Shown here in pieces: positions 24,239 through 32,765 of a stretch of DNA of 37,791 nucleotides. The position numbers and the translations under genes are program-made. How positions within the stretch are numbered: the stretch's first letter is position 1; the number at the start of each line of letters is the position of its first letter. This DNA is from Oscillospiraceae bacterium. GTDB lineage: Bacteria > Bacillota > Clostridia > Oscillospirales > Ruminococcaceae. Location of the stretch: contig JAILIG010000091.1 in the NCBI GenBank assembly GCA_024695445.1, positions 1 to 37,791 of the forward strand. The letters are read 5' to 3'. Below the pieces are notes generated by a model that was given only the letters and a program-made list of their open reading frames with translations, made no database searches and had not been told where the DNA came from.

Positions 24239-25270
24239 ATGATGAATCTGGAATTTGAACGCAAGCTGACCATTCCGAAGGAAGTCAAGGAGATGTATCC
24301 GGTTTCCGCGGAGCTCAGTCAGATTGTTGCAGAGCGCGCAAAAACGATCGAAAATATATTCACCGGCAGGGACCGCCGGCTGGTGCTGATGATCGGCCCG
24401 TGCTCTGCGGACAATCCCGACGCCGTGATGGATTATCTGTCCCGTCTGCGCCGTGTGCAGGAGGAAGTGGAGAAGGAAATCTTCATCATCCCGCGTGTTT
24501 ATACAAACAAGCCCCGCACGACCGGCGACGGCTACAAGGGCTTGCTGCATCAGCCGAACCCGCAGGGCAAGCCCGATATGTTCAAGGGCATTCTGGCGAC
24601 CAGAGCGCTGCATATGCGCGCACTGCAGGAGACCGGTTTCTCCTGCGCGGACGAGATGCTTTATCCGGACAACCACCGGTATTTGGACGATCTGCTGGCC
24701 TATGTGGCGGTCGGTGCGCGCTCCGTGGAGAATCAGGAGCACCGTCTGGTCGCCAGCGGCCTGCCGGTCCCTGTCGGCATGAAGAATCCGACGGCAGGAG
24801 ATTTGTCCGTCATGATGAACGCGATTACCGCCGCGCAGCACAAGCACACCTTCATTTACCGCGGCTGGGAAGTGCATTCGCAGGGCAACCCGCTTGCGCA
24901 CGCGATCATGCGCGGCTACATGAACCAGCACGGCCAGTCCCTTCCGAACTACCACTACGAGGATCTTGCGCGTCTGGCGGAGCTGTATGCGGCGAGCGAG
25001 CTTCAGAACCCGGCAGTCATTATTGACACGAACCACGCCAATTCCGGCAAGCGTCCGCTGGAGCAGCCGCGGATTGTCAAGGAGGTTCTGCACACCTGCC
25101 GCTATAATCCGGAGATTCAGCAGATTGTCAAGGGCTTCATGATCGAGAGCTACATCGAGGACGGCGCCCAGAAGGTAGACGGCGGCTGCTACGGCAAGTC
25201 AATCACCGATCCTTGCCTCGGCTGGGAGAAGTCCGCACGCCTGATCTACGACATCGCAGAGATGCTGTAA
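24239..25270 (+). CDS. aroF: 3-deoxy-7-phosphoheptulonate synthase (DAHP synthase, type I-alpha)
   Basis: The first enzyme of the shikimate pathway: phosphoenolpyruvate plus erythrose 4-phosphate. 343 residues, matching the AroF/G/H class. Motifs: VLMIGPCSADNP, PRVYTNKPRTTGDGYKG, ARSVENQEHR, PVGMKNPTAGD, IDTNHANSGK (metal-binding His) and the final GGCYGKSITDPCLGW. The start is probably ATG 24239, after AAGGAG about 14 bases upstream; GTG 24224 would overlap that site. Lying downstream of the trp operon, it supplies chorismate precursors for it, but it is separated by the DUF3810-like gene and is not visibly under the T-box. The effector type (Phe, Tyr or Trp) cannot be read from sequence with confidence, so the symbol is approximate. 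Confidence 0.95.
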   Translation: MMNLEFERKLTIPKEVKEMYPVSAELSQIVAERAKTIENIFTGRDRRLVLMIGPCSADNPDAVMDYLSRLRRVQEEVEKEIFIIPRVYTNKPRTTGDGYKGLLHQPNPQGKPDMFKGILATRALHMRALQETGFSCADEMLYPDNHRYLDDLLAYVAVGARSVENQEHRLVASGLPVPVGMKNPTAGDLSVMMNAITAAQHKHTFIYRGWEVHSQGNPLAHAIMRGYMNQHGQSLPNYHYEDLARLAELYAASELQNPAVIIDTNHANSGKRPLEQPRIVKEVLHTCRYNPEIQQIVKGFMIESYIEDGAQKVDGGCYGKSITDPCLGWEKSARLIYDIAEML

Positions 25271-25299
25271 GGTTCAGGCCGGATTCCCTGCAATCGGCA

Positions 25300-25334
25300 A
25301 GAGCACGCATTCCGCATCGGAGTGCGTGCTTTTC
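25300..25334 (+). terminator. Terminator after DAHP synthase
   Basis: AGCACGCA (25302-25309) pairs with TGCGTGCT (25323-25330), extended by four more pairs, followed by TTTT and a mixed tail. Confidence 0.8.
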
Positions 25335-25375
25335 CTTTGAACTGCCGCTTCATAAATATTTCAGCATTTGAGCAC

Positions 25376-25404
25376 TTGCATCTTCATAAAAAACAATGTA
25401 TAAT
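25376..25404 (+). promoter_or_regulatory. Promoter of the two-component system
   Basis: TTGCAT (25376-25381) and TATAAT (25399-25404) with 17-bp spacing. Confidence 0.75.
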
Positions 25405-25470
25405 AGAAGATGCAGCAGAGTGTCTGCTGATGCGGCTGCAAAAGATGTATGGAAAGTAAGGATGAAACAT

Positions 25471-26163
25471 ATGGAAAAGATACTGGTCTGTGATGATGAG
25501 CGCGACATCGTCTCAGCGCTGAACATCTACCTCTCCGCCGAAGGCTGGCAGACCGTGCCGGCGTATTCCGGCAGCGAGGCACTGGAAATTGTCCGGAAGG
25601 GCGGCATCCAGCTTGTCCTCATGGACATCATGATGCCCGGCATGGACGGCATCACCGCCATGAGCGAGATCCGCCGGTTCAGCAATGTCCCGATCATTCT
25701 GCTGACGGCAAAATCCGAAGACTCCGACAAAATTCTGGGGCTGAATGTCGGCGCGGACGATTACATCACAAAGCCCTTCTCGCCGGCGGAGGTTGTCGCC
25801 AGAGTGCGTTCGCAGCTCCGGCGTTATCTGCGGCTCGGCGCGGCAGAAACCGATGATCCGAATGTCCTGACCGTCGGCAGCATTTCCCTCGACATGAACG
25901 CGAAATCTGCGACACTGGACGGCGTGCCGGTTCCGCTGACACCGATTGAATTTGATATCCTCTCTCTGCTGATGCACAATGTCGGCAAGGTTTTCCCGCC
26001 GCGTGAGATCTATCAGGCGGTCTGGAAGGCGAACCCGGTGGGCTCGGAGAACACGGTCGCAGTACATATCCGGCATCTGCGCGAAAAGCTGGAAATCAAC
26101 CCGCAGGAGCCAAGACAGATCAAGGTTGTCTGGGGACAGGGCTATAAGCTCGAAAAGCCGTGA
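25471..26163 (+). CDS. OmpR-family response regulator
   Basis: 230 residues: a receiver domain (1-118) with the acidic pair Asp8/Asp9, the phospho-acceptor Asp52 (LVLMDIMMPG), Thr in ILLTAKS and Lys in YITKPFS, then a winged-helix DNA-binding domain (about 130-228) ending VVWGQGYKLEKP. ATG 25471 is preferred, with TAAGG 9 bases upstream; ATG 25462 is too close to it. The paired kinase begins 38 bases downstream. This kind of pair often reacts to envelope stress or antimicrobial compounds; the target genes are not evident here. Confidence 0.95.
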   Translation: MEKILVCDDERDIVSALNIYLSAEGWQTVPAYSGSEALEIVRKGGIQLVLMDIMMPGMDGITAMSEIRRFSNVPIILLTAKSEDSDKILGLNVGADDYITKPFSPAEVVARVRSQLRRYLRLGAAETDDPNVLTVGSISLDMNAKSATLDGVPVPLTPIEFDILSLLMHNVGKVFPPREIYQAVWKANPVGSENTVAVHIRHLREKLEINPQEPRQIKVVWGQGYKLEKP

Positions 26164-26200
26164 TCCCAGCCCTTACATCCGCAGTTTCTGAGAAAGTGAG

Positions 26201-28732
26201 GTGAGGCATTTGAGCCGTCCCGGAAAGAAAACGATCGCCATAAAGCTCGTGTCCGTCGTCTGCTCGATCATCTTCCTGTGGGCAGCGGGCGTGTCGATGC
26301 TCTGCGTGCTGTTCAATCTGGCTGTCGGTTTTGCGGATTCCGGCACCGACTTCAACCAGGCGTTTCTCACGCTGACCAAGAACAACGACGACAGCTCCAT
26401 TCGCTCCTATGCCACACTGACGCTGCGGCAGCAAAACGGCAGCTACCGGCCGCAGACGGCCGAGCAGCAGGCCATGCTCCGCAATATGATCAACAGTTTT
26501 CAGTCGCAGTTTGATCCGGAGCGGACGAATCTGCGCTTTGCCGTGACCGATCTGGACGGCAAGCTGCTTCTTTCAAACGATCCGGATTATGAGCTGCATC
26601 AGAAGCGGCTGGCGTCCGATGTTGCGACGGAAAACCTGCTGATCGTCGATCAGAACTACCAGACAATCCAGCATTTTGAGACCGGCTTTGAGGCATTCAG
26701 CACATTGCTGCATACCGACATGAAGCAGTTTCTCACCGATGCCGACGATTACAAATTCTGGTATTTCGCCGATGATCTGGTTGATTCTGCATATCACAAC
26801 GGGCTTTCTGCGATTCTGCTGAACGGCGAGTATACAGATTTTCTGACCTTCCCGTCGCTCCGCGATGCGCAGGAATATCCTTATGAGCAGTATTACGGCG
26901 AGGATGTGAGCTGGATCCCGGTCAGCAATCCCGACGAGGAAACGGTTCAGACGGCACACGCCCCCGCATACAGTGATCCGCCTGAGAGCGGCAGCTCCTC
27001 TCTTTTCCAGCGCACCGAACAGACTGATTCGCCCGGTTCGGGTGCAGGTATGCTCATTGTCAAGGTGACGGCATATGCCGAGCATGAGCGGCTTGAAAAT
27101 ATATCGCTGGATCAGTATTTCCTGCAAAAGCAGAACGGTACGCAGCTCCGTGCGGAGGATCCGGAGCTTGAAAAAGCGCTTCAGTCCGGGCTGGATGTGA
27201 CAATTACCGCATCGCACCGCGAATCCGAGCCTGTTTATGTTCACACCTATCTGCCGGAGGATTTGCCGGTCGATGATACGATCCGCGCAAACTACGAGCT
27301 GTTCCGGGTGCTGTTTGACCGTTCAGAATGGTTTGTCGTGTCGATGTTCCTGTTCATCATTCTGACGATCATCGCCTCAATTTCGATGTGTACGGCCGCA
27401 GGACACCGTGACCGGAGTGAGGAGCTGAACCCGTCCCGCGTGCATTCGATGGCGTATGAATTCTTCTGGCTGCTGCCGCCGCTCGCACTGGTGATGAGCT
27501 TCCTTGCGATGGCATTGCTCACCCGTGAGGAAGCGTCCTACCGGATGATTGCGCTCTTCGGACTGGGGCTTTCGCTCTGCATTTCGCTCTGCTGCATCCT
27601 CTGGCTGTATACGACGGCAGTCCGCATTAAATGCGGAACCTTCTGGAGCAGCTTCTTCTTTGTCCGGGTTGCCGGCGGTCTGTTTTCCCTGCTGCGGAAC
27701 CGCCTTGTGACCAGCGCATTTGCAGCGCTTGTACTGGGCTTTTTGTTTGTCATCAACGCCATGCTGCCGGAAATCTATCAAACACCGCTGGTGCTGCCGG
27801 TTATCGGCATCGACCTGCTGGCGATTCTGTTCATGATGTACTGCATTTATGCGTATTTTGAACTGCACGGCCATGTCAGCCGGATGGAGACCGGCGACTT
27901 CACGCCGGCGGAGCACACGCTGCCGCTCAGCGGTGATTTCAAACGGTTTGACAGCTCGCTGAACGAGATCACGGACAAGGTCGGCGACATTGTTGCACGG
28001 CAGACCAAGGCGGAGCATCTGCGGACCGAGCTGATAACGAATGTCTCGCACGACCTGAAAACGCCGCTGACCTCGATCGTCAACTATGTCGATCTGCTGA
28101 GCCGTCAGCAGATACCGACGCCGGAGGCAGCAGAATATCTGGATGTGCTGCGGCGGCAGGCGGCAAGACTCAAGAAGCTGACGATCGACCTCGTGGACGC
28201 TTCCAAGGCATCGACCGGAAACCTGACGGTTGAGCTGGTGCCGACTGCGCTGCAGGTGCTGATTGAGCAGCTTTCCGGCGAATACGAGGATCGCTTTGCG
28301 GAACGGGAGCTCTCGCTGATCTGCAATCTGCCGGCTGAGCCGCTGATGATTCTCGCAGACGGCAGACAGATCTGGCGCGTCTTTGATAACCTGCTCGGAA
28401 ATGCCTGTAAATACGCACTTTCCGGCACGAGAGTCTATCTGGATCTCTCAGCGGATGCAGAGACCGTGACCGTCTCGCTGAAAAACATCTCGGCCACGGA
28501 GCTGAACATTTCCCCGGACGAGCTTATGGAGCGGTTTGTCCGCGGAGACAGCTCGCGCCATACCGAGGGAAGCGGTCTGGGCCTTTCGATTGCCCGTGAC
28601 CTGACGGCATTGCAGCACGGCAGACTGATGCTGCACACGGACGGCGACCTGTTCAAGGCGACGCTGACCTTCCCGCGTTATGAACTTCCGGACGCACCGG
28701 CTGACGAGGAGCCGCCGCTGCCGTTCACATGA
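26201..28732 (+). CDS. Sensor histidine kinase, multi-pass
   Basis: 843 residues from GTG 26201; TTG 26210, with GTGAGG upstream, is an alternative. A first membrane helix (about residues 12-38) is followed by a long extracellular part (about 40-385) and then five membrane helices (about 388-570). The DHp helix has the phospho-acceptor His617 (NVSHDLKTPLTS). The ATPase domain has the N box (DNLLGNACKYAL) and the G2 box (GSGLGLSIA), but the usual DxGxG of the G1 box is replaced by a stretch reading ISPDELMERFVRGD, a variant seen in VanS-like kinases of Firmicutes. It would sense through its large outer domain or its multi-helix region. The signal is unknown. Confidence 0.92.
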   Translation: MRHLSRPGKKTIAIKLVSVVCSIIFLWAAGVSMLCVLFNLAVGFADSGTDFNQAFLTLTKNNDDSSIRSYATLTLRQQNGSYRPQTAEQQAMLRNMINSFQSQFDPERTNLRFAVTDLDGKLLLSNDPDYELHQKRLASDVATENLLIVDQNYQTIQHFETGFEAFSTLLHTDMKQFLTDADDYKFWYFADDLVDSAYHNGLSAILLNGEYTDFLTFPSLRDAQEYPYEQYYGEDVSWIPVSNPDEETVQTAHAPAYSDPPESGSSSLFQRTEQTDSPGSGAGMLIVKVTAYAEHERLENISLDQYFLQKQNGTQLRAEDPELEKALQSGLDVTITASHRESEPVYVHTYLPEDLPVDDTIRANYELFRVLFDRSEWFVVSMFLFIILTIIASISMCTAAGHRDRSEELNPSRVHSMAYEFFWLLPPLALVMSFLAMALLTREEASYRMIALFGLGLSLCISLCCILWLYTTAVRIKCGTFWSSFFFVRVAGGLFSLLRNRLVTSAFAALVLGFLFVINAMLPEIYQTPLVLPVIGIDLLAILFMMYCIYAYFELHGHVSRMETGDFTPAEHTLPLSGDFKRFDSSLNEITDKVGDIVARQTKAEHLRTELITNVSHDLKTPLTSIVNYVDLLSRQQIPTPEAAEYLDVLRRQAARLKKLTIDLVDASKASTGNLTVELVPTALQVLIEQLSGEYEDRFAERELSLICNLPAEPLMILADGRQIWRVFDNLLGNACKYALSGTRVYLDLSADAETVTVSLKNISATELNISPDELMERFVRGDSSRHTEGSGLGLSIARDLTALQHGRLMLHTDGDLFKATLTFPRYELPDAPADEEPPLPFT

Positions 28733-28751
28733 AGCGGTGCATTTCACAGAA

Positions 28752-28795
28752 AAAACACGCGCGCTTTCCTGCTTTTTGGAAAGCGCGCGTGTTTT
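28752..28795. terminator. Bidirectional terminator
   Basis: A perfect 18-bp stem (28752-28769 with 28778-28795) with 8-base loop, flanked by A- and T-runs. It ends the two-component operon and the convergent lipoprotein gene. Confidence 0.93.
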
Positions 28796-28867
28796 GCTGC
28801 CGATCAGATTCCGGGCCGTCTGCCCGATTGATACGGAAAGGACTGCATCGCGGCCGCAGCAGACTGT

Positions 28868-29284
28868 TCAGTCCGCGCGTTTTTCGAGCATCGAGACACG
28901 CAGAATCAGGATCTCGGTCTCCTCACCTTCATGGATGCTCTTTTGCTTGTCCAGCTTTCCCTCGACGGTAATCCTGTCATAGTCGCTGATGCCGTCGTAA
29001 TTGTCCCAGTCGAGCTCGATGCCGATGCCGTGGCCGCTTTGCGGATCCTCGGCGTATACGGAATAGAATTTTTCGTCGCCCTCCGTGCCGGGGTAGAGCG
29101 TGCCGACCATGTGATAGATGCCGCCGAGATAGCTGTCGGGGTTCTGGTACATATCGTAGATTGTGTCATACATCACGCTGGTCTTGATATACTGCATCTG
29201 TTCGGATATGCTCGACGACGGATCGCCGCAGGCTGTCAGCAGGAGCAGTGCGCAGCCTGCCGCGGCAGTTTTTCGTAAATTCAT
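28868..29284 (-). CDS. Small lipoprotein with OB-fold-like domain
   Basis: 138 residues. The N-terminus MNLRKTAAAGCALLLLTACG is a lipoprotein signal with lipobox LTAC, so the mature protein would be anchored at the outer face of the membrane at Cys19. The remainder (about residues 48-135) is beta-rich: NPDSYLGGIYHMVGTL, KFYSVYAEDP, GIELDWDNYD, DRITVEGKL, an alternation like OB-fold tRNA_anti-like domains. The start is ATG 29284, 9 bases after GGAGG; a longer frame to 29368 would bury the lipobox. It is monocistronic, with its own promoter. Function unknown. Confidence 0.85.
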   Translation of the reverse strand: MNLRKTAAAGCALLLLTACGDPSSSISEQMQYIKTSVMYDTIYDMYQNPDSYLGGIYHMVGTLYPGTEGDEKFYSVYAEDPQSGHGIGIELDWDNYDGISDYDRITVEGKLDKQKSIHEGEETEILILRVSMLEKRAD

Positions 29285-29370
29285 GAGAATTCGCCTCCGG
29301 TTTCGATGTGCATACGGTGCAGCAGATGCGCAGAAGACCGCACTTCCGTCCGCCCGGTATTCCTGCACTC

Positions 29371-29399
29371 ATTATAGCATGAATTCCCGGAAAAAGCAA
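29371..29399 (-). promoter_or_regulatory. Promoter of the lipoprotein gene
   Basis: Minus strand TTGCTT (29399-29394) and TATAAT (29376-29371), 17-bp spacing. The -35 box lies in the U-rich tail of the upstream terminator. Confidence 0.8.
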
Positions 29400-29428
29400 G
29401 AAGGCATCCGGAAAAAACGGATGCCTTC
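29394..29428 (-). terminator. Terminator of the LRR-dockerin gene
   Basis: GAAGGCATCCG (29400-29410) pairs with CGGATGCCTTC (29418-29428), an 11-bp stem with 7-base loop. On the minus strand it is followed by TTGCTTTTT. Confidence 0.85.
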
Positions 29429-29486
29429 GCGGGATCTCCGGCGGACCGCGGCGCAGAACTCCGGCGCGGTGTCCGTTCGGCGATGT

Positions 29487-32357
29487 TTACTCTTTGTTCT
29501 GCGGTGCCGTGAGCAGCAAGGTAATCATCAAATTGACATCATTCTGCGTCAGGGTGCCGCTGCAGTCAAGATCTGCGGCGTCCAGTCTGTCGTAGTTCAG
29601 ATCCGCCTTGACGAGCGGGTTTTCCGCGATGAGCCCGCACAGCAGACGCACATCGGCTTCATCGGTCTTGCCGTCCCCGTTCAGGTCGCATTCAAACGGC
29701 TTCGTCGGATCCTTGACGCGCAGCGGAATGAAGTGCCGTTCATACTTGTCCGCATAAGCCTGTGCGGTGCTGCCCTGATATCCGTATATGACGGCAGATT
29801 CCGGCAGCGTGCTGCTGCTGTCCTCGAGGCCGCACTCCGGCGCCTCAATGATGACGACGCGCAGCTTGCTGCATCCGGAAAGGGCGTTTGTCCCGATCTC
29901 CTTCACAGAAGCCGGCAGAACCACTCTGGTCAGCGGGGCGTCGGTGAAAGCTCTGGCCGGCACCACCGCGGCGCCGTCGCGGAAGGTGACATCGAGCTCT
30001 GTGCCGCCCGTGCGGAAGGCGTGGCTGTTGATTGCGTTGATTTCCTTGCCGATCGAAACGGTTTTGAGCTGCGGGCAATCCGCAAAGCTGCCCTGGGAAT
30101 CGTAATTGCCGCAGAGAATTTCACTGACGGAATCCGGCAGATAGACGGTTTCAAGCGCTGTGCAGCCGCGGAAGCACTCCGACGGAATGCACGCAGTTCC
30201 CTCGCTGATGACAACCTTTTTCAGTGCGCTGCATCTGTAGAATACCGCATCGTCAAGTGTGCAGCCGGGGAGCATGGCCTCGGTCAGAGCCGTCTCGCGG
30301 AAGGCCTCCTTGCCGATTGCCTTCAAAGACGGCGGGAACACGGTCCCGGTGAGGTTGATACAGCGGGAGAAAGCCTCCTTGCCGATTGTCTCTAAAGTCT
30401 CCGGCAGAATGACAGAAGCAAGCTCGGTGCGGCCTTCAAAGGCGTTTTCAGGGATTGCCGTGACGCCCTCGCGGAAGATGACCTCCAGCCCGGTACCGGT
30501 GGTGCGGAATGCAAACTCGCTGATTGCGGAAATGCCCTTTCCGATCGAAACGGTTTTGAGCTGCGGACAATCCGCAAAGCTGCCCTGGGAATCGTAATTA
30601 CCGCAGAGAATTTCACTGACGGAATCCGGCAGATAGACAGTTTCCAGCGCTGTGCAATAGCGGAAGCACTCCGACGGGATGCGCGCAGTCCCCTCGCCGA
30701 TGACAACCTTTTTGAGTGCGCTGCATCTGTAGAATGCCGTGTCATCGAGTGTGCAGCCGGGGAGCACGGCCTCGGTCAGACCTGTTTCGCGGAAGGCCTC
30801 CTTGCAGATTGCCTTCAAAGACGGCGAAAATACGGTTCCGGTGAGGTTGATACAGCCGCAGAAGGCCTCCTTGCCGATTGTCTCTAAAGTCTCCGGCAGA
30901 ATGACAGAAGCAAGCTCGGCACGACCTTCAAAGGCGCTGTCCGGAATCGCCGTGACGCCCTCGCGGAAGATGACCTCCAGCCCGGTACCGGTGGTGCGGA
31001 ACGCAAACTCGCTGATTGCGGAAATGTCCTTGCCGATCGAAACGGTTTTGAGCTGCGGACAATCCGCAAAGCTGCCCTGGGAATCGTAACTGCCGCAGAG
31101 AATTTCCCTGAGGGAATCCGGCAGATAAACGGTTTCAAGCGCTGTGCAATAGCGGAAGCACTCCGACGGGATGCGCTCAGTCCCCTCATTGACGGTGACC
31201 TCTTTCAGAACAGCGCATCTGTAGAATGCTGCATCGTCAAGTGCGCAGCCGGGGAGTACGGCCTCGGTCAGACCTGTTTCGCGGAAGGCCTCCTTGCCGA
31301 TTGTCTTCAAAGACGGCGGGAACACGGTTCCGGTGAGGTTGATACAGCCGCAGAAGGCCTCCTTGCCGATTGTCTCTAAAGTCTCCGGCAGAATGACAGA
31401 AGCAAGCTCGGCTCGGCCTTCAAAGGCGCTGTCCGGAATCGCCGTGACGCCCTCGCGGAAGATGACCTCCAGCCCGGTGCCCGTGGTGCGGAACGCAGCC
31501 CGGTTGATTGCGGAAATGCCCTTGCCGACCGAAACGGTTTTGAGCTGCGGGCAATCCGCAAAGCTGCCCTGGGATTCGTAACTGCCGCAGAGAATTTCCC
31601 TGAGGGAATCCGGCAGATAAACGGTTTCCAGCGCTGTGCAATAGCGGAAGCAGCTGCCCGGAATGACCTCCGCTCCCTCGCTGACCGTGACGGATTTCAG
31701 CGCAGTACACTGATAAAACGCAGCGTTGCCGAATGCGCAGCCGGGCAGTGTAAGCTTTGTGAAGGCGGTGCCGCGGAATGCTTCCTCACCGATTTCGGTC
31801 AGGCTTTCCGGGAATTCAATGTCCGTCAGGGATGTGCAGCCGGAAAAGGCTTCCCGCCCGATGACGGTGACGGTCTCCGGCAGACGGACGCTTTGCAGCT
31901 TTGCAAAGCCGGAAAAGACAGAACTCTCAAGTTCCGTGACGGGATGCTTTTTGTCCGCATTCCGGATCTCGACGCTGGTAATCTGATTTGCATACTGTTG
32001 GAAGGAGGGGCTGCCGGTCTGCGTGACGGTGCCGGAGCAGCTGATGACCAGCGCACCGGCGGTATCGAGCGTCCAGGTGCCTGTTTCCCCGACGGTTCCC
32101 GCAGCCTTTTCTACGGGGACGGTTTCGGGCAGAGTCGAAGATTCGTCCGGACCGGTCGTTTCCGCGGGCGCTGTGGTTTCAGCCGGTGAATCGGTGACCG
32201 CGGACGGAGCATCTGTACCGTCTGCGGGGGCGGCAGCCGCTTCCGTTACTGCGGATACGGTTGCTGCTGTGCTGACTGCCGATGCCGGAAAGCACTGCGC
32301 GGCGCCGGACAGCAGCAGGGCTGCCGTTAGAATGGATGTGTACCGTGTCAGTTTCAT
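29487..32357 (-). CDS. Secreted BspA-type leucine-rich-repeat protein with C-terminal dockerin
   Basis: 956 residues. An N-terminal signal peptide (about 1-28) is followed by a low-complexity Thr/Ala/Pro/Glu linker (about 30-88). Then comes a long array of LRR_5 (BspA-type) repeats such as LPETLETIGKEAF and TAIPDSAFEG. Within it a 164-residue super-unit is repeated about four times with high identity (QGSFADCPQ near residues 265, 429, 593 and 757). The C-terminus (891-956) is a type I dockerin-like pair of calcium loops, DLNGDGKTDEADV and DLDCSGTLTQNDV, each followed by a hydrophobic helix. Dockerins bind cohesins of cellulosomes or amylosomes; LRR_5 proteins commonly bind surfaces. The start ATG 32357 has AAAGGAG 7 bases upstream. 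Monocistronic. Confidence 0.94.
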   Translation of the reverse strand: MKLTRYTSILTAALLLSGAAQCFPASAVSTAATVSAVTEAAAAPADGTDAPSAVTDSPAETTAPAETTGPDESSTLPETVPVEKAAGTVGETGTWTLDTAGALVISCSGTVTQTGSPSFQQYANQITSVEIRNADKKHPVTELESSVFSGFAKLQSVRLPETVTVIGREAFSGCTSLTDIEFPESLTEIGEEAFRGTAFTKLTLPGCAFGNAAFYQCTALKSVTVSEGAEVIPGSCFRYCTALETVYLPDSLREILCGSYESQGSFADCPQLKTVSVGKGISAINRAAFRTTGTGLEVIFREGVTAIPDSAFEGRAELASVILPETLETIGKEAFCGCINLTGTVFPPSLKTIGKEAFRETGLTEAVLPGCALDDAAFYRCAVLKEVTVNEGTERIPSECFRYCTALETVYLPDSLREILCGSYDSQGSFADCPQLKTVSIGKDISAISEFAFRTTGTGLEVIFREGVTAIPDSAFEGRAELASVILPETLETIGKEAFCGCINLTGTVFSPSLKAICKEAFRETGLTEAVLPGCTLDDTAFYRCSALKKVVIGEGTARIPSECFRYCTALETVYLPDSVSEILCGNYDSQGSFADCPQLKTVSIGKGISAISEFAFRTTGTGLEVIFREGVTAIPENAFEGRTELASVILPETLETIGKEAFSRCINLTGTVFPPSLKAIGKEAFRETALTEAMLPGCTLDDAVFYRCSALKKVVISEGTACIPSECFRGCTALETVYLPDSVSEILCGNYDSQGSFADCPQLKTVSIGKEINAINSHAFRTGGTELDVTFRDGAAVVPARAFTDAPLTRVVLPASVKEIGTNALSGCSKLRVVIIEAPECGLEDSSSTLPESAVIYGYQGSTAQAYADKYERHFIPLRVKDPTKPFECDLNGDGKTDEADVRLLCGLIAENPLVKADLNYDRLDAADLDCSGTLTQNDVNLMITLLLTAPQNKE
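29960..31840 (-). repeat. Tandem 492-bp repeats within the LRR gene
   Basis: The marker CTGCCCTGGGA recurs at about 30088, 30580, 31072 and 31564 on the plus strand, always 492 bp apart (164 codons). The copies are nearly identical over long stretches, the outermost ones more diverged. Recent duplication or gene conversion is likely. Limits are approximate. Confidence 0.9.
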
Positions 32358-32419
32358 ATACTTCTCCTTTGTTCGTGAAACAGCTCCGTCTTTTCCGCGG
32401 AGCGGGCATCATATTCATT

Positions 32420-32448
32420 ATTATATCATTATTGCAGCATGATTGCAA
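32420..32448 (-). promoter_or_regulatory. Promoter of the LRR-dockerin gene
   Basis: Minus strand TTGCAA (32448-32443) and TATAAT (32425-32420), 17-bp spacing. Confidence 0.8.
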
Positions 32449-32523
32449 GCGTGCAGCCGCTTCGTTTGTCCCGATTGTTGCGGATTTTGCATCCTGAAAG
32501 TCAGAAATTGCGGAGGAGCGGGC

Positions 32524-32554
32524 AAAAAAACACAGGGCAATCGCTGCCCTGTGT
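32524..32554 (-). terminator. Terminator downstream of coaBC
   Basis: ACACAGGGCA (32530-32539) pairs with TGCCCTGTGT (32545-32554), a 10-bp stem with 5-base loop. On the minus strand TTTTTTT follows. It lies about 210 bases after the coaBC stop. Confidence 0.88.
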
Positions 32555-32765
32555 CGGATTTGTTTGCCCAGATCAGTCAAAATCTGTGCGCTTTCTCAAA
32601 GTAGCCCATATTTGACACGATCATTTTCAGAGCGGAATCAACAGTCTCCCGATAGATACCGGTTTGCGCTGCGGATATCACTGCACATCCCCGGTCAAAC
32701 GGCTTCGTACATCTGACAGTCAATCGGAAATACGGTGACAGCTTCTGACTCCGTGCCGCTGTTTG
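32555..32765 (-). other. Unexplained 3' region of the coaBC transcript
   Basis: After the coaBC stop (TGA followed by C) the same frame stays open for 62 more codons to a TGA at 32577-32579, just before the terminator. It has no ATG with a ribosome-binding site. It could be chance, a readthrough tail or a gene remnant. No RNA family was recognised. Confidence 0.35.

Noticed and set aside
29163-30395. 410-residue plus-strand open frame
   Set aside because: Antisense to the lipoprotein and the LRR-dockerin gene, both with clear domains and start signals.
29960-31840. Insertion sequence or CRISPR array suggested by 492-bp periodicity
   Set aside because: The repeat keeps the reading frame and encodes LRR units; there are no transposase genes or spacers.
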